Source: Ventosimonas gracilis (GTDB lineage Bacteria > Pseudomonadota > Gammaproteobacteria > Pseudomonadales > Pseudomonadaceae). From it: a stretch of DNA of 40,281 bases. Location: NCBI RefSeq assembly GCF_001580025.1, contig NZ_LSZO01000162.1, forward strand, positions 1 to 40,281. Reading direction: 5' to 3'. Shown here one piece after another: positions 11,394-21,352 of this stretch. The notes below the pieces were generated by a model. The model had not been told where the DNA came from, made no database searches, and saw nothing but the letters and a program-made list of their open reading frames with translations. A program made the position numbers and the translations under genes. Positions within the stretch are counted from its first letter, which is position 1. Each line of letters opens with the position of its first letter.

Positions 11394-12131
11394 ATGCAAA
11401 AAATGACAGCAGTGCAGTGCATCAAGATGGTTTTGTTCTACCTCGTGCTGTCGCTAAGCTCATTGGTTTGGAGCTTGGTCGGACTGGTCTGTACGCCCTT
11501 TTTGGGCAACTTTGAAAGACGCTGGCATTTTGTGATCCAAAATTGGTGTCGCTTTGCCGTATTTTGGGCAAAGTATTGCGTGGGGCTGCGCTATGAGATT
11601 GAAGGGCTGGAAAACCTCCCCAAGCAACCCTGTGTGGTCCTCGCACAGCACCAGAGCACTTGGGAAACCTTCTTCCTGACCACCCTGTTTTGCCCGCTGG
11701 CACACGTGGTTAAACGCGAACTGTTCAAGGTGCCGGTATTTGGCTGGGCGATTGCCTCATTCAGACCCATCGCCATTGACCGCAGCAACCCCAGAGAAGC
11801 GCTCAAACAAGTGGCGAAAATGGGCAAAAAACGCCTGCAACAGGGCTGCTGGGTGCTGATTTTTCCGGAAGGCACGCGCATGCCGCCAGGGCAGATGGGC
11901 AAATTCACCCGCAGCGGCGCGGCGCTTGCCGCAGGTGGCGGGCAAGCGGTGCTGCCGATTGCGCATAACGCCGGTAAATTCTGGCCGAAAGAAGGCTGGG
12001 CCAAATACCCGGGTACCATCCGCGTGCGCATCGGCCCGCCAATGTACGCCGAAGGTGAAGGCCCGCGCGCTATCGCAGGCTTAAGCGCCCGCGCCGAGGC
12101 TTGGGTACAGCAAGCGCAACAAGGGCTGTAA
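11394..12131 (+). CDS. plsC: 1-acyl-sn-glycerol-3-phosphate acyltransferase
   Basis: PlsC-type enzymes acylate lysophosphatidic acid to phosphatidic acid at the inner membrane. The product has about 245 residues, a hydrophobic N-terminus (about 10-37), the catalytic H-x4-E motif HQSTWE at 86-91, an RPIAIDR block near 124, and FPEGTR at 157-162. The ATG at 11394 is my choice. A GTG at 11382 overlaps the gmhB stop (GTGA) and would add four residues, so a coupled start there is equally possible. In Pseudomonas the corresponding gene next to gmhB is called lptA. The strong terminator at 12154 closes this unit. Confidence 0.9.
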   Translation: MQKMTAVQCIKMVLFYLVLSLSSLVWSLVGLVCTPFLGNFERRWHFVIQNWCRFAVFWAKYCVGLRYEIEGLENLPKQPCVVLAQHQSTWETFFLTTLFCPLAHVVKRELFKVPVFGWAIASFRPIAIDRSNPREALKQVAKMGKKRLQQGCWVLIFPEGTRMPPGQMGKFTRSGAALAAGGGQAVLPIAHNAGKFWPKEGWAKYPGTIRVRIGPPMYAEGEGPRAIAGLSARAEAWVQQAQQGL

Positions 12132-12153
12132 CGCCATCTCCAGGAAAAACTCA

Positions 12154-12188
12154 AAGGGCGCTTTGCCATAGGTAAAGCGCCTTTTTTT
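12154..12188 (+). terminator. Rho-independent terminator after plsC
   Basis: GGCGCTTTGCC (12157-12167) pairs with GGTAAAGCGCC (12171-12181) as an 11-bp stem with one G-T pair and a 3-base loop, followed by seven T. An A-run precedes the stem, so it may also work in the other direction. It ends the glyQ-glyS-gmhB-plsC unit. Confidence 0.9.
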
Positions 12189-12335
12189 GTCCAGAGCGCT
12201 TGCTTGACAGCCTCAAGGCAGCGGGCGCAGACTTCAAACCAGCCTTGGCAGTGTTTTACGTCTTGGCCATTTTTAGTGCTTTTATGTGTTCTTTTGTAAT
12301 GTGGTTTTTTATTGACTTTCAAGAGAGTTCTTATC

Positions 12336-14141
12336 ATGACCGACTACCGAGCACCCTTACGTGATATTCGCTTTGTCCGTGACGAGTTACACGATTTCCA
12401 AGGACACTACAAAAATCTGCCGGGCTGTGAGGATGCAACGCCAGACACTCTAAATGCGGTGCTTGAAGAAGCCGCCCGTTTTGCCGAACAGGTGATTGCC
12501 CCGCTGCGCCGCGTGGGCGACCAAGAAGGCTGCACCTGGACACCCGAAGGCGTAAAAACCCCAACCGGCTTTAAAGAAGCCTACCGCCAGTTTGTCGAAG
12601 GCGGCTGGCCGCTACTCGCCCAAGCCGTCGAACACGGCGGACAGGGGCTGCCGGAATCCTTCGGCATGTGCGTTAGCGAACTGATGGCCGAAGCCAACTG
12701 GGCTTGGTGCATGTACCCCGGCCTTTCGCAAGGCGCGGTGCGCACCTTGGCCGCACACGGCAGCGACGAACAAAAACGCCTGTACATGCAACCGCTGACC
12801 ACCGGTCAATGGACCGGCACCATGTGCTTGACCGAGCCACAGTGCGGCACCGACCTTGGCCTGCTGCGCACCAAAGCCGAACCCGAGGCCGATGGCAGCT
12901 ACAAAATCAGCGGCACCAAGATGTTTATTTCCGCCGGTGAACACGATCTCGCGGAAAACATCGTCCATATCGTCTTGGCGCGTCTGCCCGATGCCCCCGC
13001 CGGAACCAAAGGCATTTCCCTGTTTATCGTGCCGAAATTCCTGCCGGACGGACAGGGCAAAATCGCCGAACGCAACGCGGTTTCCTGCGGCTCCATCGAA
13101 CACAAGATGGGTATTCACGGTAACGCCACTTGCGTGATGAACTTTGACGGCGCGCGCGGCTTTTTGATTGGCCCGCCGAACAAAGGCTTAAGCTGTATGT
13201 TCACCTTTATGAACGTGGCTCGCCTGGGTACCGCCATGCAAGGCTTGGCGCATGCGGAAGTGGCCTTTCAGGGCGGTATCCGCTACGCCCGCGAACGCCT
13301 GCAAATGCGCGCCTTAAGCGGCGCAAAAGCACCGGACTTGCCCGCCGACCCGATTATTTTCCACCCCGACGTGCGGCGGATGCTGCTGACCATGAAGGCG
13401 TTTGCCGAAGGCGGTCGCGCCATGCTGTACTTTGCCGCCAAACAGGCCGACATCTTCCTGCGCAGCAAGGATGCCAAAGCGCGTGAAGCCGCCGATACCA
13501 TGCTCTCCCTGCTGACGCCTATTGCCAAAGGCTTCTTAAGCGAAGTCGGCTTTGAATCGGCCAACCACGGCGTGCAGATTTACGGCGGACACGGCTATAT
13601 CGCCGAACACGGCATGGAACAAAACGTGCGCGACAGCCGCATCTCCTGCCTGTACGAAGGCACCACCGGCATTCAGTCGCTCGACCTGTTGGGGCGTAAA
13701 GTGCTGATGAGCCGTGGTGACGTGCTCAAGCCCTTTGGTGAAATGGTCAAGCAATACTGCAAAGCCAACGGCAGCAATAAACGCCTGAAACCCTTTGTCG
13801 AAGCCTTGACCAGCCACGGCAAGGAACTGGCCGACATCACCATGAAAGTCGGCATGAAAGCGCTCAAAGACCGCGAAGAAGTCGGCGCCGCGGGTGTGGA
13901 CTACCTGATGTACTGCGGCTATTTCTGCCTCGCCTACTTCTGGGCAGACATCGCGCGGGTTGCCTCGGCTAAACTGGAAAGCGGTACGGACGAAAAGGCT
14001 TTCTACAAGGCCAAGTACAAAACCGCCGAGTTCTACTTTGAGCGCATCCTGCCGCGTACCCGCTACCACGTGGAGGCCATGCTGTCCGGTGCGGACAATC
14101 TGATGAGCCTCGCCAATGAGGATTTTGACTTAGGCTATTGA
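12336..14141 (+). CDS. Acyl-CoA dehydrogenase, long (~600 aa) DmdC/FadE-like type
   Basis: The enzyme should oxidise an acyl-CoA to the trans-2-enoyl-CoA with FAD and pass electrons to ETF. The product is 601 residues. The substrate and FAD-binding core includes MCLTEPQCGTDLGLL near residue 165 and the SCGSIEHKMGIHGNATCVMNFDGA block near 250. The catalytic glutamate is E441 in YEGTTGIQ. An extra C-terminal domain of about 130 residues is typical of the long subgroup that includes DmdC and Pseudomonas FadE1/FadE2. The ATG at 12336 has AAGAGAG upstream. Its neighbour at 14218 is a clear paralogue. Substrate chain length cannot be read from the sequence. A long-chain fatty acyl-CoA is the likeliest guess. 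Confidence 0.9.
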   Translation: MTDYRAPLRDIRFVRDELHDFQGHYKNLPGCEDATPDTLNAVLEEAARFAEQVIAPLRRVGDQEGCTWTPEGVKTPTGFKEAYRQFVEGGWPLLAQAVEHGGQGLPESFGMCVSELMAEANWAWCMYPGLSQGAVRTLAAHGSDEQKRLYMQPLTTGQWTGTMCLTEPQCGTDLGLLRTKAEPEADGSYKISGTKMFISAGEHDLAENIVHIVLARLPDAPAGTKGISLFIVPKFLPDGQGKIAERNAVSCGSIEHKMGIHGNATCVMNFDGARGFLIGPPNKGLSCMFTFMNVARLGTAMQGLAHAEVAFQGGIRYARERLQMRALSGAKAPDLPADPIIFHPDVRRMLLTMKAFAEGGRAMLYFAAKQADIFLRSKDAKAREAADTMLSLLTPIAKGFLSEVGFESANHGVQIYGGHGYIAEHGMEQNVRDSRISCLYEGTTGIQSLDLLGRKVLMSRGDVLKPFGEMVKQYCKANGSNKRLKPFVEALTSHGKELADITMKVGMKALKDREEVGAAGVDYLMYCGYFCLAYFWADIARVASAKLESGTDEKAFYKAKYKTAEFYFERILPRTRYHVEAMLSGADNLMSLANEDFDLGY

Positions 14142-14160
14142 TGGGTTCTGAGCGAAAAGC

Positions 14161-14196
14161 AGGCCAGCCCGGCAGTGATAGTGGGCTGGCCTTTTT
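14161..14196 (+). terminator. Intrinsic terminator between the two acyl-CoA dehydrogenase genes
   Basis: GGCCAGCCC (14162-14170) and GGGCTGGCC (14183-14191) form a perfect 9-bp stem with a 12-base loop, followed by TTTTT. It ends only 21 bases before the next start codon, leaving no room for a promoter. The second gene must be read through from upstream or from a promoter inside the first gene. Confidence 0.88.
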
Positions 14197-14217
14197 ATTT
14201 AGCAAAAAGGAGTTCGC

Positions 14218-15972
14218 ATGTCTGACTACCAAGCGCCGGTGCGCGATATGCAGTTTGTGCTGGATGAAGTCTTTAGCGTCGATAAGCTTTGGGCAAGGCT
14301 GCCGGAGCTCTCAGAACTGGATTGGGACAGCGCACTCGCCATACTCGAAGCGGCCGGCAAACTCTGCGCTGAACAAATCGCCCCGATCAACCGCAGCGGC
14401 GATGAACAAGGTTGCAGCTTTAACGCAGGTTCCGTGTGTACGCCGAAAGGCTTTCCCGAAGCCTTCGCCCGTTTTGCAGGCGGCGGCTTTTGCGGCTTTT
14501 GCGGCGAGGCAGAATTAGGCGGCATGGGTATGCCGAAAACCCTTGGCGTGCAGCTCGAAGAAATGCTCGCTGCCAGCAACCTGTCGTTTAGCCTCTACCC
14601 CATCTTAAGCGCGGGAGCGGCTTTGTTGCTTAACGCTCATGCCAGTGAAGCCATTAAACAAACCTTTCTGCCCAAACTCTACAGCGGGCAGTGGTGTGGC
14701 ACCATGTGTTTGACCGAAGCACAGGCGGGCAGTGATCTGGGGTTAATCCGCACGCGCGCCGAAGCAAAAGAAGATGGCAGTTACAAAATCAGCGGCAGCA
14801 AAATCTTTATTACCGGCGGCGAGCACGATTTAACCGAAAACATCATCCATTTAGTGCTGGCGAGACTGCCAGATGCCGCGCCCGGCTCCAAAGGTATCTC
14901 ACTGTTTTTAGTGCCGAAATTCCTTGTCCGTGAAGACGGCAGCTTGGCCGAACGCAATCAACTGTCCTGTGGCTCGATTGAACACAAAATGGGCATTAAG
15001 GCCTCGGCCACTTGCGTGATGAATTTTGATGGTGCGACCGGCTTTTTAATTGACGCGCCCGGTAAGGGGCTTGCCGCCATGTTCACCATGATGAACTACG
15101 AACGCTTAGGCGTAGGCATTCAAGGCTTAGGCGCGGCGGAACGTTCCTGGCAGAACGCGCTGGCCTATGCCAAAGAGCGCAAACAAGGAAGCGAAGCGGG
15201 CAGCCAAGAGGCGGTGTCGATTATCGAACATGCCGATGTCCGCCGCATGCTGCTGACGATGAAAGTGCTGATTGAAGGTGGGCGGGCGTTTTCCTGCTAT
15301 TTGGCAAGCCAGCTTGACCTTGCCAAGTACAGCAAGGATGCGGCTGAACGCGAACGAGCCGAAGCCTTGGTTGCGCTGCTTACCCCGCTGGCGAAAGCAT
15401 TTCTGACCGATATAGGACTGGAAGTCACCGTGCTTGGGCAGCAGATATTCGGCGGGCATGGTTTTATCCGCGAAGCCGGACAAGAACAACTGGTGCGCGA
15501 TGTGCGCATCACGCAGATTTACGAAGGCACCAACGGCATTCAGGCGCTGGATTTGGCAGGACGCAAGCTGGTGAGTAATAACGGCGCGTTTTACCGCCTG
15601 TTTGCCGATGAAATTAAAGACTTTATCGCAAGCGCAGAGCTGGGCTTGCAAGAGTTCACCACACCACTCGCTAAAGCACTGAATAGCCTTGATGAACTCA
15701 CCACCTGGCTGCTTAAACAGGGCAAACAGGATAGGCGGGAAATCGGTGCGGCCTCAGTCGAATACCTGCAGGTCTTCGGTTATGTCACCTTCGCCTACCT
15801 GTGGGCAAAAATGGCGCAGGTCGCGCTGGCTAAAGAAGGCGACTTCTATCTCGGCAAACTCGCTAGCGCGCGTTTTTACTTTGCCCGTCTGTTGCCGCGT
15901 ATCCACTCGCTGGCTGAAACCGCCAAGGCGGGCAGCGGCGTACTCTATGAGCTTAACGAGGCGTTGTTCTAA
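14218..15972 (+). CDS. Acyl-CoA dehydrogenase, paralogue of the preceding gene
   Basis: This is a second long acyl-CoA dehydrogenase of 584 residues. It shares long blocks with its neighbour, for example TMCLTEAQAGSDLGLIRTR, SYKISGSKIFITGGEHDLTE and SCGSIEHKMGIKASATCVM, and it has the catalytic glutamate E436 in YEGTNGIQ. The N- and C-terminal regions differ more, so the duplication is old and the two probably differ in substrate range. The ribosome binding site AAAAGGAG is strong and lies directly after the intergenic terminator. Its 3' end overlaps the convergent ponA by 4 bases. Confidence 0.9.
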   Translation: MSDYQAPVRDMQFVLDEVFSVDKLWARLPELSELDWDSALAILEAAGKLCAEQIAPINRSGDEQGCSFNAGSVCTPKGFPEAFARFAGGGFCGFCGEAELGGMGMPKTLGVQLEEMLAASNLSFSLYPILSAGAALLLNAHASEAIKQTFLPKLYSGQWCGTMCLTEAQAGSDLGLIRTRAEAKEDGSYKISGSKIFITGGEHDLTENIIHLVLARLPDAAPGSKGISLFLVPKFLVREDGSLAERNQLSCGSIEHKMGIKASATCVMNFDGATGFLIDAPGKGLAAMFTMMNYERLGVGIQGLGAAERSWQNALAYAKERKQGSEAGSQEAVSIIEHADVRRMLLTMKVLIEGGRAFSCYLASQLDLAKYSKDAAERERAEALVALLTPLAKAFLTDIGLEVTVLGQQIFGGHGFIREAGQEQLVRDVRITQIYEGTNGIQALDLAGRKLVSNNGAFYRLFADEIKDFIASAELGLQEFTTPLAKALNSLDELTTWLLKQGKQDRREIGAASVEYLQVFGYVTFAYLWAKMAQVALAKEGDFYLGKLASARFYFARLLPRIHSLAETAKAGSGVLYELNEALF

Positions 15973-18344
15973 AACAAATCCATCGGCGATACCGAACCAC
16001 CCGCAGCGCCTCCTTCTGTTAGCGGCGCTTCGGGTGGGTTTTCATTTTTAAACAGTTCCACATAGGCATCCGGCGTATCCGGCCTTGCGGCGCGGCCGCT
16101 TTGCGGGTTAACGCGCAGACTAAGCAGTCCTTCAGGCTTTGCCAGTCGGTGCTCGGGCTTGTCTTTAAGCGCGACCTCCATAAAACGCATCCAGATGGGC
16201 AACGCTACCGTACCGCCGATTTCTCGCCGGCCAAGGCTTTGCGGCTGGTCAAAACCCGTCCACACAGTGGTGACATTGTCTGCGTTGTAGCCAGAGAACC
16301 AAGCGTCCCTGGACTCATTGCTGGTGCCGGTTTTACCCGCCAAATCGGTGCGACCCAACGAAAGCGCTCGCCTTGCGCCGCCACGTTTAATCACGTCCTG
16401 CAACAGGTCGGTCATGATATAGGCGGTGCGCGGGTCAATAATACGCTCAGCCGCCAGGTTGCTTTGCGCGTTGCCCGGTTGTACTGCCGTTTTTGGCTGC
16501 TCAATAAACAGCACCTTGCCCTCGCGGTCTTCGATGCGCTCAATCAGGTAAGGCTCTATCCGGTAGCCGCCGTTGGCAAAAGTGGCCCAACCACGCACCA
16601 CTTCCATCGGGGTCAAGCTGGCATTGCCCAGAGCCAGCGATAAATCGTCTGGCAAATCCTTAGGGCTAAAGCCAAAGGCGCTTAAGTATTCGACCGCATA
16701 ACGAATGCCGATGTCTTGCAGCAAACGGATGGAGGCGAGATTGCGTGAGCGGTACAGCGCTTCTCGCAGAGAAATAAAACCCAGAAAGGTATCGCCGTAA
16801 TTTTTGGGACGCCAACTTCTGGTTTCTTGCTCATCGTTATTCAGCATGTTGTCACTGAGTACTGAGCGGTTGGTAAACACCATCGGCGAATCGTTAAGCA
16901 AGCTGGCGGCGGTAAAGCCCTTATCCAAGGCCGCGCTGTAGATAAAAGGCTTTAAGCTCGAACCCGGCTGGCGTTTGGCCTGCACCACGCGATTAAAACT
17001 GCTCTGCGCAAACGAAAAACCGCCGACCAAGGCACGAATGGCCCCGGTTTCCGGCGCAAGGGAAATCAACGCACCCTGCACCTTGGGCAATTGGGAAAAA
17101 CGCAAGTGGCCGTCTGTCAGCCGCTGTACCCGTATCAGGTCGCCCACTTGCACCACTTCTGCCGGACTTTTCGGCACTTGTCCTTGCGAGTTGGCGGAAA
17201 GAAAAGGCCGCGCCCACTGCATGGTGCTCCAAGGCACGGCTTCGCGCTTGCCGCTTCGCAGCAGCACTTCGATGCCGTCTGGTTTAACCTCGCTGACAAT
17301 GGCAGGCAACAGCCCAGCAAAGGCTTTTTGCTGCGCCAATACGCTTTGCCAATCGGCTACCGCTTGAACACCCAAACGCTGCTCAGCACCGCTAAAGCCG
17401 TGGCGCTGGTCGTATTCCAACAAGCCATCACGCACCGCCTGGCGCGCGGCTTGTTGCAAGGGCGAGGAAACCGTTGTGAATACGCGAAAACCTTCCGTGT
17501 AGGCTTCCTCGCCGTAGCGTGAGACCATCTCGGCACGCACCATCTCGGCAATCCAGGGCGCGTCAAGTTCGGGCTTTGGCACATGCAGGCTCGCTGCGTC
17601 CACCTCAGCCACTGCGGCCTGCCAACGGCTTTCATCGATTTTGCCAAGACGGTACATGCGCCCCAAAATCCAGTTGCGTCGCTCCAGGCTGCACTTTGCA
17701 GCGACTATCGGGTTGCACTTGGAGGGGCCTTTGGGCAGTCCGGCCAGGGTTGCCAGTTGCGCAAGGCTTAAGTCTTTAATGGATTTGCCGTAATAGGTTT
17801 GCGCCGCGGCTTCAATCCCATAGGTGCGTTGACCCAGAAAGATTTTGTTGACGTAAAGCTGCAAAATTTCATCCTTGGACAGCTCGCGCTCAATCTGCAA
17901 AGCCAGCAGGATTTCAGTAATTTTGCGCTTTAAGCTGCGCTCTGGCGTTAAAAAGTAGTTTTTCGCCACCTGCATGGTGATGGTGCTGCCACCAGAACGA
18001 AAATGCCCGGTTCGCGCAAGCTCCACCAGCGCACGCAGCAGGCCGCTGACATCCACCCCGTGATGCTGGGTAAAATTATCGTCCTCGGCGGCGAGCAACG
18101 CCGCGATAAAGTCCGGCGGAATATCAGCAAAGGCAATGGGCGCACGGCGCATCTCGCCAAACTCGGCAATCAGCCGCAAATCTTCGCTATAAACCCGCAA
18201 CGGGATTTGTAAACGGGTATTGCGCAGATGCTGGGTAGATGGCAGAGTGGGGGCAACGTACAGGAAAGTACCGCTTAGCGCGAGTAAAAGGGCGCAGCAA
18301 GCAGTAAAGAAAAGCCAGCAAAAGAGCTTAAGTAAGCGCGTCAA
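15969..18344 (-). CDS. ponA: Penicillin-binding protein 1A (bifunctional class A PBP)
   Basis: PBP1a polymerises lipid II into glycan strands and cross-links the peptides, on the periplasmic face of the inner membrane. The product is 791 residues, slightly short for the family (about 800-850). The N-terminal membrane anchor is at about 8-30. The GT51 transglycosylase has catalytic E87 in AAEDDNF and continues through GGSTITMQVAKNYFL. The transpeptidase shows SSLK near 461, SRN near 533 and KTGTS near 669. The gene is divergent from pilM, the same arrangement as ponA-pilM in Pseudomonas. Convergent overlap with the preceding dehydrogenase could allow antisense interference at the 3' ends. Confidence 0.96.
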   Translation of the reverse strand: MTRLLKLFCWLFFTACCALLLALSGTFLYVAPTLPSTQHLRNTRLQIPLRVYSEDLRLIAEFGEMRRAPIAFADIPPDFIAALLAAEDDNFTQHHGVDVSGLLRALVELARTGHFRSGGSTITMQVAKNYFLTPERSLKRKITEILLALQIERELSKDEILQLYVNKIFLGQRTYGIEAAAQTYYGKSIKDLSLAQLATLAGLPKGPSKCNPIVAAKCSLERRNWILGRMYRLGKIDESRWQAAVAEVDAASLHVPKPELDAPWIAEMVRAEMVSRYGEEAYTEGFRVFTTVSSPLQQAARQAVRDGLLEYDQRHGFSGAEQRLGVQAVADWQSVLAQQKAFAGLLPAIVSEVKPDGIEVLLRSGKREAVPWSTMQWARPFLSANSQGQVPKSPAEVVQVGDLIRVQRLTDGHLRFSQLPKVQGALISLAPETGAIRALVGGFSFAQSSFNRVVQAKRQPGSSLKPFIYSAALDKGFTAASLLNDSPMVFTNRSVLSDNMLNNDEQETRSWRPKNYGDTFLGFISLREALYRSRNLASIRLLQDIGIRYAVEYLSAFGFSPKDLPDDLSLALGNASLTPMEVVRGWATFANGGYRIEPYLIERIEDREGKVLFIEQPKTAVQPGNAQSNLAAERIIDPRTAYIMTDLLQDVIKRGGARRALSLGRTDLAGKTGTSNESRDAWFSGYNADNVTTVWTGFDQPQSLGRREIGGTVALPIWMRFMEVALKDKPEHRLAKPEGLLSLRVNPQSGRAARPDTPDAYVELFKNENPPEAPLTEGGAAGGSVSPMDLF

Positions 18345-18422
18345 GATTTAAAACACCGTGGCAGTAGTAGAACCGTAAAAATAGAGTGTTATTTGTTCGC
18401 GCGGAGCGGTAAATGACGGACA

Positions 18423-18449
18423 ATTATACGAACATTTGTTCCTTGTCAG
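18423..18449 (-). promoter_or_regulatory. Probable ponA promoter
   Basis: Read on the minus strand, TATAAT (18428-18423) is a perfect -10 about 80 bases before the ponA start. CTGACA (18449-18444) is a five-of-six -35 match, but the spacer is only 15 bases. The spacer is almost filled by the palindrome at 18430-18441. Confidence 0.45.
18430..18441. promoter_or_regulatory. Palindrome in the ponA promoter spacer, possible operator
   Basis: GAACATTTGTTC has perfect 5-bp arms around TT and lies between the -10 and -35 of the predicted ponA promoter, an ideal position for a repressor. With its flanks it reads CGAACATTTGTTCC, which has the CGAAC-N4-GTTC form of Gram-positive LexA boxes. The LexA site known in pseudomonads is different, so the binding protein is unknown. 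Confidence 0.35.
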
Positions 18450-18491
18450 CCTTTCGTATTCAAGGGTAATCTAGCATTTAACGTGGGAAGT

Positions 18492-19608
<1,117 letters not shown>

Positions 19609-19609
<1 letters not shown>

Positions 19610-20187
19610 TGGCACGGATTAACCTGCTGCCTTGGCGCGAGGAGCGAAATGAAGAGCGCAAAAAGCAATTTGTAGTGGTGCTGTTTGGTACCTTGGTTAT
19701 TGCTGGCGGCTTGGTGTTCTTGGGCAATCAGTTTGTCAGCGGCCTGCTGGATAATCAAAGCGCTCGCAACAGTTATCTGCGAAAAGAAATTACTTCGCTG
19801 GATGAGCGCATCAAACAGGTTCAGGAAATCCGCGAAATGCGTACACAACTGCTGGGCAGGATGCAGGTTATCCAAGACTTGCAAAGCAACCGCCAAGTCA
19901 TGCCGCGCCTGTTTGATCAGTTGGTACGCACCTTGCCGGACGGCGTGTATTACTCCTCGCTTGCCATGCAAGGGCAGCGCATCAGCATTGACGGATTTGC
20001 CGAGTCCAATAACCGCGTATCAGCGCTGATGCGTAACCTGGAAGCCTCTCCCTGGTTGGCCGGGGCGACCCTTTCTGGGGTCAAGGCGATTGAGAATGCG
20101 CACTTGGATGGACAAGCCAATCAGTTCCAATTAACCGTTCGGCAAAGTCGGCCAAAAGCCGGCGAAGTGCAAGGAGCCAGTCAATGA
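19609..20187 (+). CDS. pilN: Type IV pilus assembly protein PilN
   Basis: PilN is a bitopic inner-membrane protein that forms heterodimers with PilO and binds PilM through its cytoplasmic tail. The 192-residue product starts MARINLLPWREERNEERKK, the conserved PilM-binding INLLPWR motif. A membrane segment follows at about 22-44, then a coiled-coil and a periplasmic ferredoxin-like domain. The start codon shares a base with the pilM stop and the end overlaps pilO by 4 bases, so the operon is translationally coupled throughout. Confidence 0.95.
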
Positions 20188-20807
20188 GTTTCGCCAATGC
20201 ACTGGAAGCCTTAAAGAAAATCGATATTAATGAACTCGATTTCAACAACTTGGGCTCTTGGCCAATGGCGGCCAAGGCAATCGCCTGCTCTGTGCTATTC
20301 GTCGCCGTGTTGGTGGCAGGCTATTTTTTGCAACTACAAGGCCAGTTGGAGCAACTGGATGCGGCGAAGATGGAAGAAGGGCGCCTGCGTGAAGAGTTTT
20401 CCAGTAAAAACCGGCAGTCAGCCAATCTGGAAGCCTATCAAGCGCAAATGGGTCAAATGGAAAGCGCCTTTGGTCAAATGCTGCGTCAATTGCCGAGTGA
20501 AACCGAAGTGCCGGGTCTGTTGGAAGACATCAACCGCGCGGCGTTTTCCAGCGACCTTGAGTTGGAGGAGCTTAAGCTGCTGCCCGAATCCGCTCACCAG
20601 TTTTATATCGAACTGCCCATTCAGATTGCTGTCGTGGGCGAATACCACAACCTTGCCGCCTTTATCAGCGCGACCTCCAGCCTGCCGCGTATCGTGACCC
20701 TGCACGACTTCAGCATCCGTCCGGTTTCGGCAGAAACACCGGGTCGCCTACAGATGGATATTCTTGCCAAAACCTATCGTTATGAAGACAAGGAGGCCGC
20801 ACAATGA
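20184..20807 (+). CDS. pilO: Type IV pilus assembly protein PilO
   Basis: PilO pairs with PilN in the inner membrane and contacts the lipoprotein PilP, transmitting the link between the motor and the outer-membrane secretin. The 207-residue product has a short cytoplasmic N-terminus with FANALEALKKIDINELDFNN, a membrane segment at about 30-50, a coiled-coil to about 100, and a periplasmic domain with TEVPGLLEDINRAA. ATGA overlaps join it to pilN upstream and pilP downstream. Confidence 0.95.
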   Translation: MSFANALEALKKIDINELDFNNLGSWPMAAKAIACSVLFVAVLVAGYFLQLQGQLEQLDAAKMEEGRLREEFSSKNRQSANLEAYQAQMGQMESAFGQMLRQLPSETEVPGLLEDINRAAFSSDLELEELKLLPESAHQFYIELPIQIAVVGEYHNLAAFISATSSLPRIVTLHDFSIRPVSAETPGRLQMDILAKTYRYEDKEAAQ

Positions 20808-21331
20808 ACCGCGCCCGTCTTGCCCTTTGTGCCATGCTGCTCGCCAGCTTGCTGGGTTGCGGTGGCAGTGATGGTTTTGCAGACCTGCAAACCTTTATCA
20901 ATGAAGAACGCACCAAGCCGAGGCCGCCCATTGAACCGCTGCCGACTTTTGCCAGCTATGCTCCCTTTACCTACGATTCCATGCTGCTGCGCAGCCCGTT
21001 CCAACCGCCGCACAAACTGGAACTCTCCTCGCGCATTAAAGGTTCAAGGGACATCAAGCCGGATGAAAACCGCGCCAAGCAATTTCTGGAAGGCTTTTCT
21101 ATCGACAGTTTTGAAATGGTAGGCACGCTGGCCAACAGTCACGGACGCTATGCGCTGCTAAGCGGTGCTGGCGGCGTGCACCGGGTCAAAATTGGCGATT
21201 ATTTGGGTCTGAATTACGGACGCATTGTGCTGATTGATGCGGATAAAATGGAAGTGGTTGAAATCGTTCCTGATGGTCAAGGTGGCTGGTTAGAACGGCC
21301 AAGAAGTCTTCTGCTCAAGGAACGCTCTTAA
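20804..21331 (+). CDS. pilP: Type IV pilus lipoprotein PilP
   Basis: PilP is an inner-membrane lipoprotein that bridges the PilN-PilO dimer and the secretin PilQ. The 175-residue product has a lipoprotein signal with lipobox LLGC at about residues 17-20. A disordered stretch rich in proline follows, then a C-terminal beta-sandwich domain with FEMVGTLANSHGRYALLSG and a VHRVKIGDYLGLNYGRIV block. It starts inside the end of pilO by an ATGA overlap. Its stop is followed at once by the very purine-rich ribosome binding region of pilQ. Confidence 0.94.
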   Translation: MNRARLALCAMLLASLLGCGGSDGFADLQTFINEERTKPRPPIEPLPTFASYAPFTYDSMLLRSPFQPPHKLELSSRIKGSRDIKPDENRAKQFLEGFSIDSFEMVGTLANSHGRYALLSGAGGVHRVKIGDYLGLNYGRIVLIDADKMEVVEIVPDGQGGWLERPRSLLLKERS

Positions 21332-21352
21332 ATGAGGAGGGAGGAGAGGAAA

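Noticed and set aside
12204-12209. TTGACA upstream of the first acyl-CoA dehydrogenase gene
   Set aside because: No acceptable -10 lies 16-18 bases downstream.
14066-14073. CCACGTGG in the first acyl-CoA dehydrogenase gene, like a parS core
   Set aside because: Only the central 8 bases match; the outer arms (CGCTA and AGGCC) do not follow parS, so chance is sufficient.
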